NCBI RefSeq assembly: GCF_030655415.1
Contig: NZ_JAURVN010000011.1
Location: 62,001-126,000, forward strand
DNA from: Herminiimonas sp.
Lineage (GTDB): Bacteria; Pseudomonadota; Gammaproteobacteria; Burkholderiales; Burkholderiaceae
Length of the DNA stretch: 64,000 nucleotides
Direction: 5' to 3'
Shown: positions 36,975 to 46,589 of the stretch, one piece after another
How the letters are laid out: each line of letters opens with the position of its first letter
How positions within the stretch are numbered: position 1 is the first letter of the stretch
Program-made: the position numbers and the translations under genes
Notes under the pieces: generated by a model
Told to the model about the DNA's origin: nothing
Database searches by the model: none
What the model saw: only the letters and a program-made list of their open reading frames with translations

Positions 36975-38507
36975 ATGACAACCGACTACCTGAAGAAAAT
37001 CCTCACCGCGCGCGTTTATGACGTTGCCGTGGAATCACCACTTGAATTGGCGCCCACGCTGTCGCAGCGTTTCGGCAACCAGATTTATTTCAAGCGCGAA
37101 GATATTCAAAGCGTATTCAGCTTCAAGTTGCGCGGTGCGTACAACAAGATGGCAAATTTGCCGCCGGCACAATTGAAGCGCGGCGTGATTTGCGCATCCG
37201 CCGGCAATCACGCGCAAGGCGTTGCCTTATCCGCGACCAAACTCGGTTGCCGCGCAGTGATCGTGATGCCGACCACCACGCCGCCAGTAAAGATCGACGC
37301 GGTCAAAGCACGCGGCGGCGAGAATGTGGAAGTCGTCTTGTTCGGCGAGTCGTACACCGATGCGTACAACCACGCGCTGACCCTGGAGAAAAAACGCAAG
37401 CTGACCTTCGTACATCCGTTCGACGATCCTGATGTGATCGCCGGCCAAGGCACAATCGCGATGGAAATTTTGCGCCAGCATCCCGGCCCTATCCACGCCA
37501 TTTTTGTCGCCATCGGCGGCGGTGGTTTGATCTCGGGCATAGGTGCGTATGTCAAAGCCGTGCGTCCGGATATCAAAATCATCGGCGTGCAAACGACCGA
37601 CTCTGACGCGATGGCGCGCAGCCTGAAAGCAGGACGCCGCGTGTCTTTGCCGGACGTCGGCCTGTTTTCTGACGGCACTGCAGTCAAGCTGGTTGGCGAA
37701 GAAACCTTCCGCATCGCCAAGCTGGTAGTCGATGACATCATCCTGGTCGATACCGATGCGGTCTGTGCTGCGATCAAGGATGTATTCCAGGACACGCGTA
37801 GCATTCTGGAACCTGCAGGCGCACTGGCAATTGCCGGCGCCAAGGCGTATATCGAACGCGCCAAACAAGATAAACAAGCGCTGAAAAATGAAACGCTGAT
37901 CACGGTCGCATGTGGCGCCAACATGAACTTCGATCGCTTGCGCTTTGTCGCTGAACGCGCTGAAGTCGGTGAATCGCGCGAAGCCATTTTTGCTGTGACG
38001 ATTCCAGAAGAACGTGGCAGCTTCAAGCGATTCTGCGAATTGATCGGTCCGCGCAATGTAACTGAGTTCAACTACCGGATCAGCGATGCGAAGCAGGCGC
38101 ACATTTTCGTCGGCATGCAAATCGCCGATCGCGATGAGCCAGGCAAGATCACCAAGCATTTCGAAAAACAAGGCTTCAAGGCGCTGGATCTAACGCATGA
38201 CGAACTGGCCAAAGGTCACATTCGTCATCTGGTCGGCGGCAAGAGCGAACTCGCACATGATGAGTTGCTGTACCGCTTTGAATTTCCGGAACGTCCGGGT
38301 GCGTTGATGCGCTTCCTAGATAGCGTTGCGCCTAACTGGAATATCAGTTTGTTCCACTATCGCAATCAAGGCGGCGATGTCGGTCGCATTCTCGTCGGCT
38401 TGCAAGTACCGAAAAAAGAAATGAAAGCCTTCCGTACTTCGCTGGCAGGACTCGGCTACCGCTATTGGGATGAAAACGATAATCCCGCGTATAAATTATT
38501 TCTATAA
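36975..38507 (+). CDS. ilvA: Threonine ammonia-lyase, biosynthetic
   Basis: PLP enzyme of about 510 residues that deaminates threonine to 2-oxobutyrate, first step of isoleucine synthesis. The PLP lysine is Lys51 in SVFSFKLRGAYNKM, and the glycine-rich phosphate loop is GGGGLISGIG. Two C-terminal ACT-like regulatory domains run from about residue 330 to 510 (REAIFAVTIPEERGSFKRFC, then YRFEFPERPGALMRFLDSV), so isoleucine feedback control is expected. ATG 36975 (MTTDYLKKIL) is preferred; another ATG at 36948 is in frame. Followed by queF after 11 bases. Confidence 0.95.
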   Translation: MTTDYLKKILTARVYDVAVESPLELAPTLSQRFGNQIYFKREDIQSVFSFKLRGAYNKMANLPPAQLKRGVICASAGNHAQGVALSATKLGCRAVIVMPTTTPPVKIDAVKARGGENVEVVLFGESYTDAYNHALTLEKKRKLTFVHPFDDPDVIAGQGTIAMEILRQHPGPIHAIFVAIGGGGLISGIGAYVKAVRPDIKIIGVQTTDSDAMARSLKAGRRVSLPDVGLFSDGTAVKLVGEETFRIAKLVVDDIILVDTDAVCAAIKDVFQDTRSILEPAGALAIAGAKAYIERAKQDKQALKNETLITVACGANMNFDRLRFVAERAEVGESREAIFAVTIPEERGSFKRFCELIGPRNVTEFNYRISDAKQAHIFVGMQIADRDEPGKITKHFEKQGFKALDLTHDELAKGHIRHLVGGKSELAHDELLYRFEFPERPGALMRFLDSVAPNWNISLFHYRNQGGDVGRILVGLQVPKKEMKAFRTSLAGLGYRYWDENDNPAYKLFL

Positions 38508-38518
38508 GGGGCTAAGTG

Positions 38519-39358
38519 ATGGCCAACCCTTCCGGAGCAGATGCTTCACCACTAGGCAAATCGTCTGCCTATAAAACGCAATACGACCCGTCTTTACTGT
38601 TCGCCATTCCACGTCAGTACAAGCGTGATGAAATCGGCTTGAGTACCGGCACCTTGCCGTTTTTCGGTGTCGATATCTGGAACGCGTATGAAATTTCATG
38701 GTTGAACATGCGCGGCAAACCGCAAGTGGCGATGGCGAAAATCATTGTGCCAGCCGACTCGCCAAATATCGTCGAGTCGAAATCCTTCAAGCTGTATTTG
38801 AATTCGCTGAACCAAACCAAGCTGGGCGGCACTGAAGCCTTGCTTGAATTGCTGCGTGAGGATTTGGCCGCCAACTTTGGCGCACCAGTACAAATTTCGC
38901 TGACGATGCCTGAGAATTTTTCCAAAATACCTATGGGCGAACTCGATGGCATGTTGCTGGATAGACTGGATATCGAGGTAACCGAATATTCGCCAGATGC
39001 ATCCTTGCTGTCGGCAGCAAAAGACGAGCCTGCAGTTGAGGAAACCCTGGTCTCGCATTTATTGAAATCGAATTGTCTGGTCACCGGCCAACCGGATTGG
39101 GCCAGTGTGCAGATCAAGTATGTAGGCGGCGCGATTGATCAAGAAGGCTTGCTGCAATATCTGATCGGCTTCCGCGAACACAATGAATTTCATGAGCAAT
39201 GTGTAGAGCGCATCTTCATGGACATCATGCGTCAATGCAAACCACAGAGGCTGGCGGTGTATGCGCGCTATACCCGACGCGGTGGTTTGGACATTAATCC
39301 GTGGCGCAGCAATTTCAGTTCTGGGCAACCATCCAACGCACGTAACGCACGTCAATAA
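38519..39358 (+). CDS. queF: NADPH-dependent preQ0 reductase
   Basis: Two-domain (long) QueF of about 279 residues that reduces 7-cyano-7-deazaguanine to preQ1 in queuosine synthesis. It has the QueF motif [15 protein letters not shown] in the N-terminal half, the catalytic Cys186 and Asp193 in [13 protein letters not shown], and the substrate-binding Glu region [16 protein letters not shown] 38519 sits 7 bases after AAGGGG; a GTG just upstream would be too close. It lies 11 bases after ilvA, so the two are likely co-transcribed. It is the last housekeeping gene before the pigment locus. Confidence 0.94.
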   Translation: MANPSGADASPLGKSSAYKTQYDPSLLFAIPRQYKRDEIGLSTGTLPFFGVDIWNAYEISWLNMRGKPQVAMAKIIVPADSPNIVESKSFKLYLNSLNQTKLGGTEALLELLREDLAANFGAPVQISLTMPENFSKIPMGELDGMLLDRLDIEVTEYSPDASLLSAAKDEPAVEETLVSHLLKSNCLVTGQPDWASVQIKYVGGAIDQEGLLQYLIGFREHNEFHEQCVERIFMDIMRQCKPQRLAVYARYTRRGGLDINPWRSNFSSGQPSNARNARQ

Positions 39359-39489
39359 ATAAGTCGGCAATTGACCACAGGATGCTGCAACTTTCCAGCG
39401 TTCTGTGCGCTCTATAACAGTCAATCCTGCAATAACGTTGTTTTATAGATGGCCGCACTATTTTCCGAAAAATTGGATAGTGCTGCATA

Positions 39490-39495
39490 TATAAT
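39490..39495 (+). promoter_or_regulatory. Candidate -10 element of the aryl polyene plus-strand operon
   Basis: Exact TATAAT within GCATATATAATCAGC, about 38 bases before the acyl carrier protein start. No consensus -35 hexamer lies at 16-18 bases, so activator dependence is possible. The 175-base gap after queF is the only long gap before this operon. Confidence 0.42.
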
Positions 39496-39532
39496 CAGCG
39501 CCGACCAAGAACACATTAGAGACTTTCCCATC

Positions 39533-39823
39533 ATGTCAAATCCAACCAGCAATACCGCAACATCCGACGACGCTTTCACCCAAGAAGTGGCTAAATTGAT
39601 TGTGCATGCGCTCAATCTTGATGTCGATCCGACCACGATCAGCCCGGATGATTCACTTTACGGCAGCGGCCTTGGCCTTGATTCAATTGACATCCTGGAA
39701 GTGGCATTAGTCGTGTCAAAAAACTACGGCATTCAATTGCGCGCCGATCACGAAGATAACGAAAAAATCTTCAGCTCACTGCGCTCGCTGTCCGACTATA
39801 TTGCTGCCAATAAAACGCAATAA
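39533..39823 (+). CDS. Acyl carrier protein of the aryl polyene locus
   Basis: Carrier protein of 96 residues. The phosphopantetheine serine is Ser51 in GLGLDSIDILEVALV, followed by the typical helix and LRSLSDYIAAN end. Carriers of this type hold the starter and growing chain during polyene assembly. ATG 39533 starts MSNPTSNTATSD; the frame is open 28 codons further upstream but that part overlaps the promoter region. First gene of the operon; the AMP-ligase gene follows after 5 bases. It is the only carrier protein I can find in the locus, and no phosphopantetheinyl transferase gene is present. Confidence 0.9.
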   Translation: MSNPTSNTATSDDAFTQEVAKLIVHALNLDVDPTTISPDDSLYGSGLGLDSIDILEVALVVSKNYGIQLRADHEDNEKIFSSLRSLSDYIAANKTQ

Positions 39824-39828
39824 CTTGC

Positions 39829-41265
39829 ATGCCGCGCATTACTTGCGCTGACATCAAAGGATGCGTGCCGTTGACTTCAACTATTCCTCTTCTCAGTCAT
39901 ACCTCCCCTGACCGGATCGTCGCATGGCGCGACGGCATTTCGGTCACGGCAGCGCAATTCCTGAGCGACGTCGAAAAACTGGCCACGCTTTTGCCAGCCA
40001 GTCGTCACGTCCTCAACGACTGCCATGACCGCTATCATTTTCTTGTCGCATTTTCGGCAATCCTAGTTTCAGGCAAGGTAAACCTGCTGCCCTCGACCCG
40101 CACGGCAGAAACCATACGCCAGCTGCTGAGCTTTGCCCCTGATGCCGTGTGTCTGACCGATCAAGCGCATTGCGCAATCGACTTGCCGCGGACGGCCTAT
40201 CCGACATCCTCTTTTTTCGGCCTGGTCGGTAGCAGCGGCATTCATACCTTCCAGATTCCGCAGATCGAGAACGACCGTCTGGTGGCCTACGTATTTACGT
40301 CGGGCTCGACCGGATTACCGATAGCGCATAGGAAAACCTGGGCAACGCTGGTGCGCAATGTGCAGATGGAAGCCGTTCAACTTGGCCTGCAGCCCGACGT
40401 TAACTATAGTGTGGTCGGAACAGTGCCGGCGCAGCACATGTATGGTTTCGAGTCGACCGTATTGATGCCATTAGTGAACGGTTTTTCGCTGACCAGCGCA
40501 CTCTCGTTTTACCCGGCCGATATCTGCAGTTCGCTAGAACAAGTTCCCGAGCCGCGCGTGCTGGTGACGACGCCGGTGCATCTACGTTCGCTGATCGGCT
40601 CTGAATTACCGCTGCCAAAAATAGAAGTTATGGTGTCGGCCACAGCGCCGCTGTCGCCACAACTGGCTCTGCAGGCAGAGCAAGCCTTCCACGCTCCCTT
40701 GCAGGAAATTTACGGCAGTACCGAGACCGGACAGATTGCGAGCAGACAACCGTCGCACTCTCCAGAATGGATGCTGTTTCCAAGCTTGAAAATGACGCGT
40801 TGTCCACATCAGGATGCAAGCGACGAGCGTATGTGGATTTCCGGCGGCCACGTGGAAACACCGATGCCTATGAACGACGCCATCGAAATGACTGGTGATG
40901 GAACATTCCTGCTGCATGGCCGTATCACCGACCTGATCAACATCGCCGGTAAACGCAGTTCGCTTGCATATTTGAATCATCACTTGAATGCGATTCCGGG
41001 CGTAGTTGATGGCGCGTTCTTCATGCCACCAGAAAAAAGCACAGGCGAAGTGACTCGACTCAAGGCTTTTGTCGTCGCCCCCACACTAGCGGTCAGCGAT
41101 CTGATCGACGCCTTGCGCCAAAAGATCGATCCTGCCTTTTTGCCAAGGCCTTTGTACAAGGTCGACAGCCTGCCCCGTAACGCAACCGGCAAATTGCCGC
41201 AGGCGTCACTTGCTGAATTACTGCATACGCTGGCGGCTGCGCCATGTGATACCTCGCACAGTTGA
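39829..41265 (+). CDS. AMP-dependent aryl-acid ligase (acyl-ACP/CoA synthetase-like)
   Basis: Adenylate-forming enzyme of up to 478 residues. The P-loop is YVFTSGSTGLP, the A5-like motif IYGSTETGQIASR, and the C-terminal hinge region HGRITDLINIAGKRSS; the terminal lysine is in LPRNATGKLPQ. In aryl polyene pathways this enzyme activates the aryl starter acid and loads the carrier protein. The first ATG (39829) has no ribosome site; a TTG at 39871 with AAAGGA 9 bases upstream may be the real start, which would remove 14 residues. Its stop lies inside the next reading frame's upstream part. Confidence 0.87.
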   Translation: MPRITCADIKGCVPLTSTIPLLSHTSPDRIVAWRDGISVTAAQFLSDVEKLATLLPASRHVLNDCHDRYHFLVAFSAILVSGKVNLLPSTRTAETIRQLLSFAPDAVCLTDQAHCAIDLPRTAYPTSSFFGLVGSSGIHTFQIPQIENDRLVAYVFTSGSTGLPIAHRKTWATLVRNVQMEAVQLGLQPDVNYSVVGTVPAQHMYGFESTVLMPLVNGFSLTSALSFYPADICSSLEQVPEPRVLVTTPVHLRSLIGSELPLPKIEVMVSATAPLSPQLALQAEQAFHAPLQEIYGSTETGQIASRQPSHSPEWMLFPSLKMTRCPHQDASDERMWISGGHVETPMPMNDAIEMTGDGTFLLHGRITDLINIAGKRSSLAYLNHHLNAIPGVVDGAFFMPPEKSTGEVTRLKAFVVAPTLAVSDLIDALRQKIDPAFLPRPLYKVDSLPRNATGKLPQASLAELLHTLAAAPCDTSHS

Positions 41266-41276
41266 AGACACAATCC

Positions 41277-41567
41277 ATGACCACATTGTCGTTTCATATT
41301 CCTGCCGATCATCCGGCGTTTGCCGGGCATTTCCCCGGCATGCCGATTACCCCCGGCGTGGTTCTTCTCGACGAGGCTCTGCATGCCATAGCGGCAGACC
41401 GGCAGATGGACATGCAAAAATACAAAATCAGCAGCGTCAAATTTCTCAGTCCGGTACTGCCGGATACACAACTGAGTCTGCATTACGACATCAATGCCAA
41501 TGGCGGCATTCAATTCGATATCAAACAAGGTGAGCGCGTGGCGGTCACGGGAGTCTTCAATGCGTAA
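41277..41567 (+). CDS. Hot-dog 3-hydroxyacyl-ACP dehydratase (ApeI/FabZ-like)
   Basis: Small hot-dog fold protein of 96 residues with the FabA/FabZ-like motif HPAFAGHFPGMPITPGVVLL, whose His is the usual catalytic residue. It likely dehydrates 3-hydroxyacyl-ACP intermediates during polyene growth. ATG 41277 is chosen; a TTG at 41262 overlapping the ligase stop is also in frame. The last 8 bases overlap the LolA-like gene. The length is short compared with FabZ (about 150) but normal for this subgroup. Confidence 0.85.
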   Translation: MTTLSFHIPADHPAFAGHFPGMPITPGVVLLDEALHAIAADRQMDMQKYKISSVKFLSPVLPDTQLSLHYDINANGGIQFDIKQGERVAVTGVFNA

Positions 41568-42141
41568 ATCAACTGGCCTGCATGGCCTGATCGTTGCACT
41601 TCTGCTGTCGTGCACATGCCTGGCCCATGCGGCCGACATCACGATGGAACAATTGATGACTGGCCTGGCGCAAGCCAAACCCGCCAAGGTTAATTTCACT
41701 GAGAAAAAGTACATCGCCACATTAGATCGTCCGATTGAATCATCCGGCGAAATGCTCTTTACCCCGCCTGACAAATTGGAGAAACGTACCTTCAAGCCAA
41801 AGCCGGAAGTGATGACACTGAATCGAGACTCGGTAGTACTGGAGCGCGGCAAAAACAAGTACGCGATGCAGCTCGGCGATTCACCGGAACTGGCAGCATT
41901 GATCGAAAGTATACGGGCGACGCTGGCCGGCGACCGCCGTACATTGGAACTGAACTTCGTTGTGGCGTTGCAGGGCACGCGTGAAAACTGGACCATGATG
42001 CTGACTCCGAGCAATCTGGATGCACGTCAAAAGGTCAAACGGATTCGTCTGGCCGGCAACAACTTTGAAGTTCGCGAAATTGAAGTGCTGCAAGGCGATG
42101 GCGACCGCTCCGTGACTACCATCGAAAAAATCAAGCCATGA
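41560..42141 (+). CDS. LolA-like outer-membrane carrier protein of the polyene locus
   Basis: Periplasmic protein of about 193 residues. The signal peptide covers about residues 1-25 (MRKSTGLHGLIVALLLSCTC..., cleavage after AHA). The mature part has a LolA/LolB-like beta fold with FTEKKYIATLDRPIESSGEM and FTPPDKLEKRTFKPK. Such proteins accompany MMPL exporters in aryl polyene clusters and probably carry the lipidated pigment across the periplasm. The start overlaps the dehydratase gene by 8 bases, and the stop overlaps the MMPL start by 4 (ATGA). Confidence 0.85.
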   Translation: MRKSTGLHGLIVALLLSCTCLAHAADITMEQLMTGLAQAKPAKVNFTEKKYIATLDRPIESSGEMLFTPPDKLEKRTFKPKPEVMTLNRDSVVLERGKNKYAMQLGDSPELAALIESIRATLAGDRRTLELNFVVALQGTRENWTMMLTPSNLDARQKVKRIRLAGNNFEVREIEVLQGDGDRSVTTIEKIKP

Positions 42142-44612
42142 CGCAAACTGTGCAAGAGCTGCCAACGCCAAAACGCGCGTGGTCGGCAATCGGAATCTGG
42201 CTGGTGCTGGTATTGATCGGCATCTTCGTTCTGTTCCGCTCAACATTTACCGCTGACCTTTCCGCCTTCCTGCCTAGTAATCCGACGCAGGAACAGCAAC
42301 TGATGGTCGAGCAACTGCGCGACGGCATGGTGTCACGCCTCATTTTGGTCGGCATCGAAGGTACCGATGCGCAAGGACAAGCTGCATTGTCGAAGTCGCT
42401 TGCGACGCGGATGCGCAGCAATGATGAATTCATTTCAGTCAACAATGGCGAGCCGGTCAATCAAGACAAAGATCGCACCTATCTCTTCAACAACCGGTAT
42501 TTATTGAGTCCTGCGGTTACACCAGAACGCTTTACCACCGAAGGTTTGCACGAAGCGCTGAGCGAGACGGTAGATCTGCTGGCCTCGCCCGCCGGACTGA
42601 TAGTCAAAGACATCTTGCCGCAGGATCCGACCGGTGAACTGACGGCACTGATCGGACAGTTCAATGGCGGCCAGCAACCGCGAAAAATGCAAGGCGTATG
42701 GGTTGCAAAAGACGGCAATCGTGCTCTGCTGCTGGCGCAAACCCGCGCGCTCGGCTCCGATACCGATGGCCAGGAAGCCGCCATCAATCACATCAAAGAA
42801 AAATTCGAAGCAGCAAAAACAGAACTCGCAGCAACACTGCCACAGGTGGCCAGCGCCAAACTGGTCATGACCGGCCCCGGCGTCTTTGGCGTCAATGCAC
42901 GCAATACGATCACAACAGAAGCCGCAATGTTTTCCATCATCAGCGCGACGCTGATCATGGCCTTGCTGTTCATTGTCTATCGTTCAGGCGCAGCGGTTTT
43001 GCTTGGACTGGCACCTGTGCTCAGCGGCGTGCTGGCTGGCACAGTAGCGGTTAGTCTCGGCTTTGGCATGGTGCATGGATTGACGATGGGTTTCGGCACC
43101 ACGCTGATAGGCGAGGCCATTGATTATTCGATCTATCTGTTCATACAGTCTGGCAGCGCAAAGAACAGCGCAGACTGGGCGAAGAAATCATGGCCGACAA
43201 TTCGGCTCGGTGTATTGACCTCGATGGCCGGCTTCGGCTGCTTGTTGTTCTCAGGTTTTCCAGGACTGGCACAGCTCGGCCTGTACACCATCGCGGGTTT
43301 GACTTCCGCAGCCTTCGTCACCCGCTTCGTATTGCCGTCGCTGCTGCCGCGCAATTTCGTCGTGCGTGATCTGACACATATTGGCCTCGTCGTGCAAAAA
43401 GTACTGCATCAGTTGCAAAAGCTGCGCAAAGGATTTTTCATTATTGCGCTGGCCGCATGTGCCGTGCTTTGGGTCAATCGCGATCACCTGTGGGAGCCGG
43501 AGCTTGGCGCTTTGAGCCCTATCAGCAAAGTTGATATCGACCTTGATGAAAATCTGCGCAAGGATGTAGGCGCGCCAGACGTAAGCTACCTGATAGTCGT
43601 GAAGGGAAAAACGCTGGAAGAAGTCTTGCAGTCCACCGAAAAAGTCTCTACGCAACTCGATACCATGGTCAATGCCGGCACGCTGGCTGCATTTGAATCG
43701 CCTAGCCGCTACCTGCCGAGTCTGGCAACGCAGCAAGCTCGTCTGAATGCATTGCCGCCGACCGACGTTCTGCAGCAACGTCTGAATCAAGCAGTCGCTG
43801 GCCTGCCATTCCAGGCTACGTTGCTGGCACCGTTTGTCGCCTCCATTGATGAGCTGACGAAAGTCGCCAAACAACCGGACGAATTGAAGGCGCGACTGCT
43901 GACACGCAAGGATCTGGCCGGCACCTCGATGGCACTGGCAACCGATTCGCTGCTGATCGAGAAGGACGGCGTTGTCAGTGGTCTGCTGCCACTGACGGCA
44001 GGTGGCGATCAGCCTCTTGATATGGCACTGATCCAGACTGCGTTACAGAAATCGGGGGTGGAGCAAGCCTACTTCATTGATCTCAAAACCGAAACCGGCA
44101 AACTGTATAGCGGCTACATGCAGGAAGCCGTCATGCTGGCCTTGTGCGGATTGGTAGCAATGACGGTACTGCTTGGTTTCAATCTGCGCTCGCTTGCCGG
44201 ACTGGCGCGCGTCATGGTGCCACTGATCACTGCAGTGCTGACCGTTGCTGCGATTTTGTCGCTGACCGGCCAACGCATGACCATCCTGCATCTGGTCGGA
44301 CTGTTGCTGATCGTCGCCGTGGGTTCCAATTACGCGCTGTTCTTTGCGCAGCCGGCAACGGTACTGGTAAAGGATCCTGTAACGGGTGTTGAAACCTCGG
44401 TGGCGCAAATCAAACCGACGACACTGGCGTCACTGATCTTTGCCAATATCACCACCGTCATCGGCTTTGGTGTGCTCGGATTTTCATCCGTGCCGGTACT
44501 CAATGCGATTGGTATTACCGTCGGTATCGGCGTGATACTTGCGCTCGTCTTTTCCGCCACTTTTTCCAATAGCACGTATATCGCTGCTTCCACTGATTCG
44601 AAAGCGCCATGA
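42138..44612 (+). CDS. MMPL/RND-family lipid exporter
   Basis: Inner-membrane exporter of 824 residues made of two repeats, each with one N-terminal helix, a large periplasmic domain and a bundle of five helices. Examples are the helices IGIWLVLVLIGIFVLFRST at the start and GLVAMTVLLGFNLRSLAGL in the second half. The first bundle has the GFGTTLIGEAIDYSIYLFIQ motif and the second VAVGSNYALFFAQ, which carry the proton-relay type positions of RND proteins. It probably exports the polyene-lipid product, handing it to the LolA-like carrier. The frame overlaps its neighbours by 4 bases on each side. Confidence 0.9.
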   Translation: MTQTVQELPTPKRAWSAIGIWLVLVLIGIFVLFRSTFTADLSAFLPSNPTQEQQLMVEQLRDGMVSRLILVGIEGTDAQGQAALSKSLATRMRSNDEFISVNNGEPVNQDKDRTYLFNNRYLLSPAVTPERFTTEGLHEALSETVDLLASPAGLIVKDILPQDPTGELTALIGQFNGGQQPRKMQGVWVAKDGNRALLLAQTRALGSDTDGQEAAINHIKEKFEAAKTELAATLPQVASAKLVMTGPGVFGVNARNTITTEAAMFSIISATLIMALLFIVYRSGAAVLLGLAPVLSGVLAGTVAVSLGFGMVHGLTMGFGTTLIGEAIDYSIYLFIQSGSAKNSADWAKKSWPTIRLGVLTSMAGFGCLLFSGFPGLAQLGLYTIAGLTSAAFVTRFVLPSLLPRNFVVRDLTHIGLVVQKVLHQLQKLRKGFFIIALAACAVLWVNRDHLWEPELGALSPISKVDIDLDENLRKDVGAPDVSYLIVVKGKTLEEVLQSTEKVSTQLDTMVNAGTLAAFESPSRYLPSLATQQARLNALPPTDVLQQRLNQAVAGLPFQATLLAPFVASIDELTKVAKQPDELKARLLTRKDLAGTSMALATDSLLIEKDGVVSGLLPLTAGGDQPLDMALIQTALQKSGVEQAYFIDLKTETGKLYSGYMQEAVMLALCGLVAMTVLLGFNLRSLAGLARVMVPLITAVLTVAAILSLTGQRMTILHLVGLLLIVAVGSNYALFFAQPATVLVKDPVTGVETSVAQIKPTTLASLIFANITTVIGFGVLGFSSVPVLNAIGITVGIGVILALVFSATFSNSTYIAASTDSKAP

Positions 44613-45340
44613 GCAACGACGCGATGAACCATCTTTTTACTGCAGCCTGCAGTCCTTACCGCCAAGCCGGTCGCTTCGCGTGGCATTTTGCACATGGCAA
44701 ACTGAGTCGCGATCCGGTATTCAAGGGCATGCTCCAGCTGGGACTATTACCAAGCGGCCATCCTATCAAGGTGCTGGATATTGGTTGTGGACAAGGACTG
44801 CTGTCGTCATGGCTGCTGTCAGCCGAGGCGCAACATGCAAAAGGCGACTGGCCAATCGGCTGGCCCGCGCCACCAGTGATCACGCATGTGCATGGCATCG
44901 AATTAATGCCGCGGGATGTGGAGCGTGCCGAACGCGCATTACAGTCTGTGGCAGACCGCGCCACATTTGAAGTCGGCAATATGTGTACCGCCACTTTCGC
45001 GCCATCGGATGCGGTTGTCATCCTTGATGTGCTGCATTACGTGGACTTCCCGGCGCAAGATGACGTGCTGAAAAAAGTACATGCGTGCCTGTCACCAGAC
45101 GGCGTGCTGTTACTGCGCGTCGGCGATGCTGCCGGTGGTTTGCCATTCAAGATCAGCAACTGGGTCGACAATGTCGTGACCTCGATACGCGGCCATAAAA
45201 CACTGCCGACTTTTTGCCGGACCATCGCTGACTGGCAACGTGATATCACGGCCATCGGCTTTGCCGTTCAAGCAATTCCGATGAACGTGGGAACGCCTTT
45301 CGCCAATATCCTGCTGGTCTGCAAAAAAGGCGCCGCGTGA
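44609..45340 (+). CDS. Class I SAM-dependent methyltransferase of the polyene locus
   Basis: Soluble methyltransferase of 243 residues. SAM motif I is KVLDIGCGQGLLSSWLL, preceded by a short basic N-terminus, and the acidic motif II region is VVILDVLHYVDF. Neither a transmembrane helix nor a signal peptide is present. In related clusters methyltransferases modify the aryl ring or the hydroxyl; the site here cannot be told. It overlaps both neighbours by 4 bases, so it is a fixed member of the operon. Confidence 0.85.
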   Translation: MSNDAMNHLFTAACSPYRQAGRFAWHFAHGKLSRDPVFKGMLQLGLLPSGHPIKVLDIGCGQGLLSSWLLSAEAQHAKGDWPIGWPAPPVITHVHGIELMPRDVERAERALQSVADRATFEVGNMCTATFAPSDAVVILDVLHYVDFPAQDDVLKKVHACLSPDGVLLLRVGDAAGGLPFKISNWVDNVVTSIRGHKTLPTFCRTIADWQRDITAIGFAVQAIPMNVGTPFANILLVCKKGAA

Positions 45341-45825
45341 ACATAGATCGCAACTGGATCCTTGCGCATATCCCGCATCAGGGCAGCATGTGCCTGCTGG
45401 ATCATGTCGAATCATGGGACAGTGAACGCATGAGCGCGATTGCGCACAGCCATTTACAGATGGACAATCCCTTGCGCGCACATGACCGACTCGGTGCAGC
45501 CAACGGTATTGAATACGCTGCTCAGGCAATGGCCGTACACAGCGCATTGCTGGCAACGTCGCAGCCCGACATGCAAGACATGGCGCGTCCGACTGCAGGA
45601 TTTCTTGCCAGCGTGCGTAGTACGGTATTACATGTAGCTAGGCTGGATGACATCGCCGAGGCGTTGCAGATTGAAGTGACCTGCACGCATAGCGAGCCAA
45701 ATCTCATTTTGTATCAGTTTGCAGTGCGCGGCCTCGACACTCAGCAGCCTTTGCTGGACGGTCGCGCCACCATCATCATCGACGCATCGCTGGTCACCAA
45801 CAACACAGGAGCAAACCCATCATGA
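45337..45825 (+). CDS. Hot-dog 3-hydroxyacyl-ACP dehydratase (ApeP-like)
   Basis: Protein of 162 residues with a hot-dog fold and the motif ILAHIPHQGSMCLLDHVESW, which carries the histidine of the ApeP-like dehydratase group; a helix NGIEYAAQAMAVHSALL follows. It is the second dehydratase of the locus and probably partners with the first at different stages or chain lengths. The start is GTG, overlapping the methyltransferase stop by 4 bases, and the end overlaps the reductase by 4 bases. Confidence 0.85.
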   Translation: MNIDRNWILAHIPHQGSMCLLDHVESWDSERMSAIAHSHLQMDNPLRAHDRLGAANGIEYAAQAMAVHSALLATSQPDMQDMARPTAGFLASVRSTVLHVARLDDIAEALQIEVTCTHSEPNLILYQFAVRGLDTQQPLLDGRATIIIDASLVTNNTGANPS

Positions 45826-46541
45826 AACGCGCACTGGTAACGGGTGGCAGCGGCGGCATCGGCGCTGCAATCTGCAAGCGCTTGGCCGCAGACGAATTGC
45901 ATGTGATCGTGCATGCCAATCGCGGACGCGACAAGGCCGAGCTGATTTGCAAAGAAATTATTGCTGCAGGCGGCAGTGCGGAAGTGGCGGTATTCGATAT
46001 CACAGATGCTGACGCGACCAAAATTGCGTTGGAAGCATTGTTGGAATCAGGTCCTATCCAGGTACTGGTGAACAATGCCGGCATCCATTCCGACGCGGTC
46101 TTTCCGGGCATGACAAGTACTCAGTGGCATGATGTGATTGATGTATCGCTGCATGGTTTTTTCAATGTGACGCAACCGCTGACGATGCCGATGATACGTA
46201 CCCGCTGGGGCCGCATCATTAATGTCTCGTCGATTGCTGCGGTGACCGGCAATCGCGGCCAGGTTAATTATTCGGCGGCCAAGGGTGCGCTGCATTCCGC
46301 AACAAAATCACTGGCACTCGAACTGGCCAGTCGCGGCATCACAGTCAATGCGGTGGCACCGGGCATCATCGCCACAGGCATGATAGAAGAAGCGTTTGAC
46401 GACAAGGCGATCCAGACCATCGTGCCGATGAAACGCGCGGGAAAACCGGAAGAAGTCGCAGACCTGATCGGCTTCCTGGCGTCACCCAACTCCGCTTATA
46501 TTTCCGGCCAGATCATCTCGATCAACGGCGGCATGATCTAG
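45822..46541 (+). CDS. 3-ketoacyl-ACP reductase (FabG-like)
   Basis: Short-chain dehydrogenase of 239 residues. The NADPH motif is VTGGSGGIGAAIC, NNAG is present, and the catalytic Ser137, Tyr150 and Lys154 are in INVSSIAAVTG and NYSAAKGAL. The C-terminus SPNSAYISGQIISINGGMI matches FabG. It reduces the 3-keto group after each condensation. It is the last gene of the plus-strand operon, 4-base overlap with the dehydratase, and is followed by a strong terminator. Confidence 0.92.
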   Translation: MKRALVTGGSGGIGAAICKRLAADELHVIVHANRGRDKAELICKEIIAAGGSAEVAVFDITDADATKIALEALLESGPIQVLVNNAGIHSDAVFPGMTSTQWHDVIDVSLHGFFNVTQPLTMPMIRTRWGRIINVSSIAAVTGNRGQVNYSAAKGALHSATKSLALELASRGITVNAVAPGIIATGMIEEAFDDKAIQTIVPMKRAGKPEEVADLIGFLASPNSAYISGQIISINGGMI

Positions 46542-46561
46542 CTTCTTATTAAGTACAAATG

Positions 46562-46589
46562 AAAAGGGCCGCTGATGCGGCCCTTTTTT
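46562..46589. terminator. Convergent terminator after the ketoreductase gene
   Basis: AAAAGGGCCGC and GCGGCCCTTTT form the stem with a TGAT loop, followed by further T residues. It lies between convergent genes and can serve both. The minus-strand flavoprotein gene ends at its edge. Confidence 0.88.

Noticed and set aside
37227..38171. Long open frame of 314 codons on the minus strand opposite ilvA.
   Set aside because: It is the antisense shadow of a clear ilvA gene; its composition follows the coding frame of ilvA.
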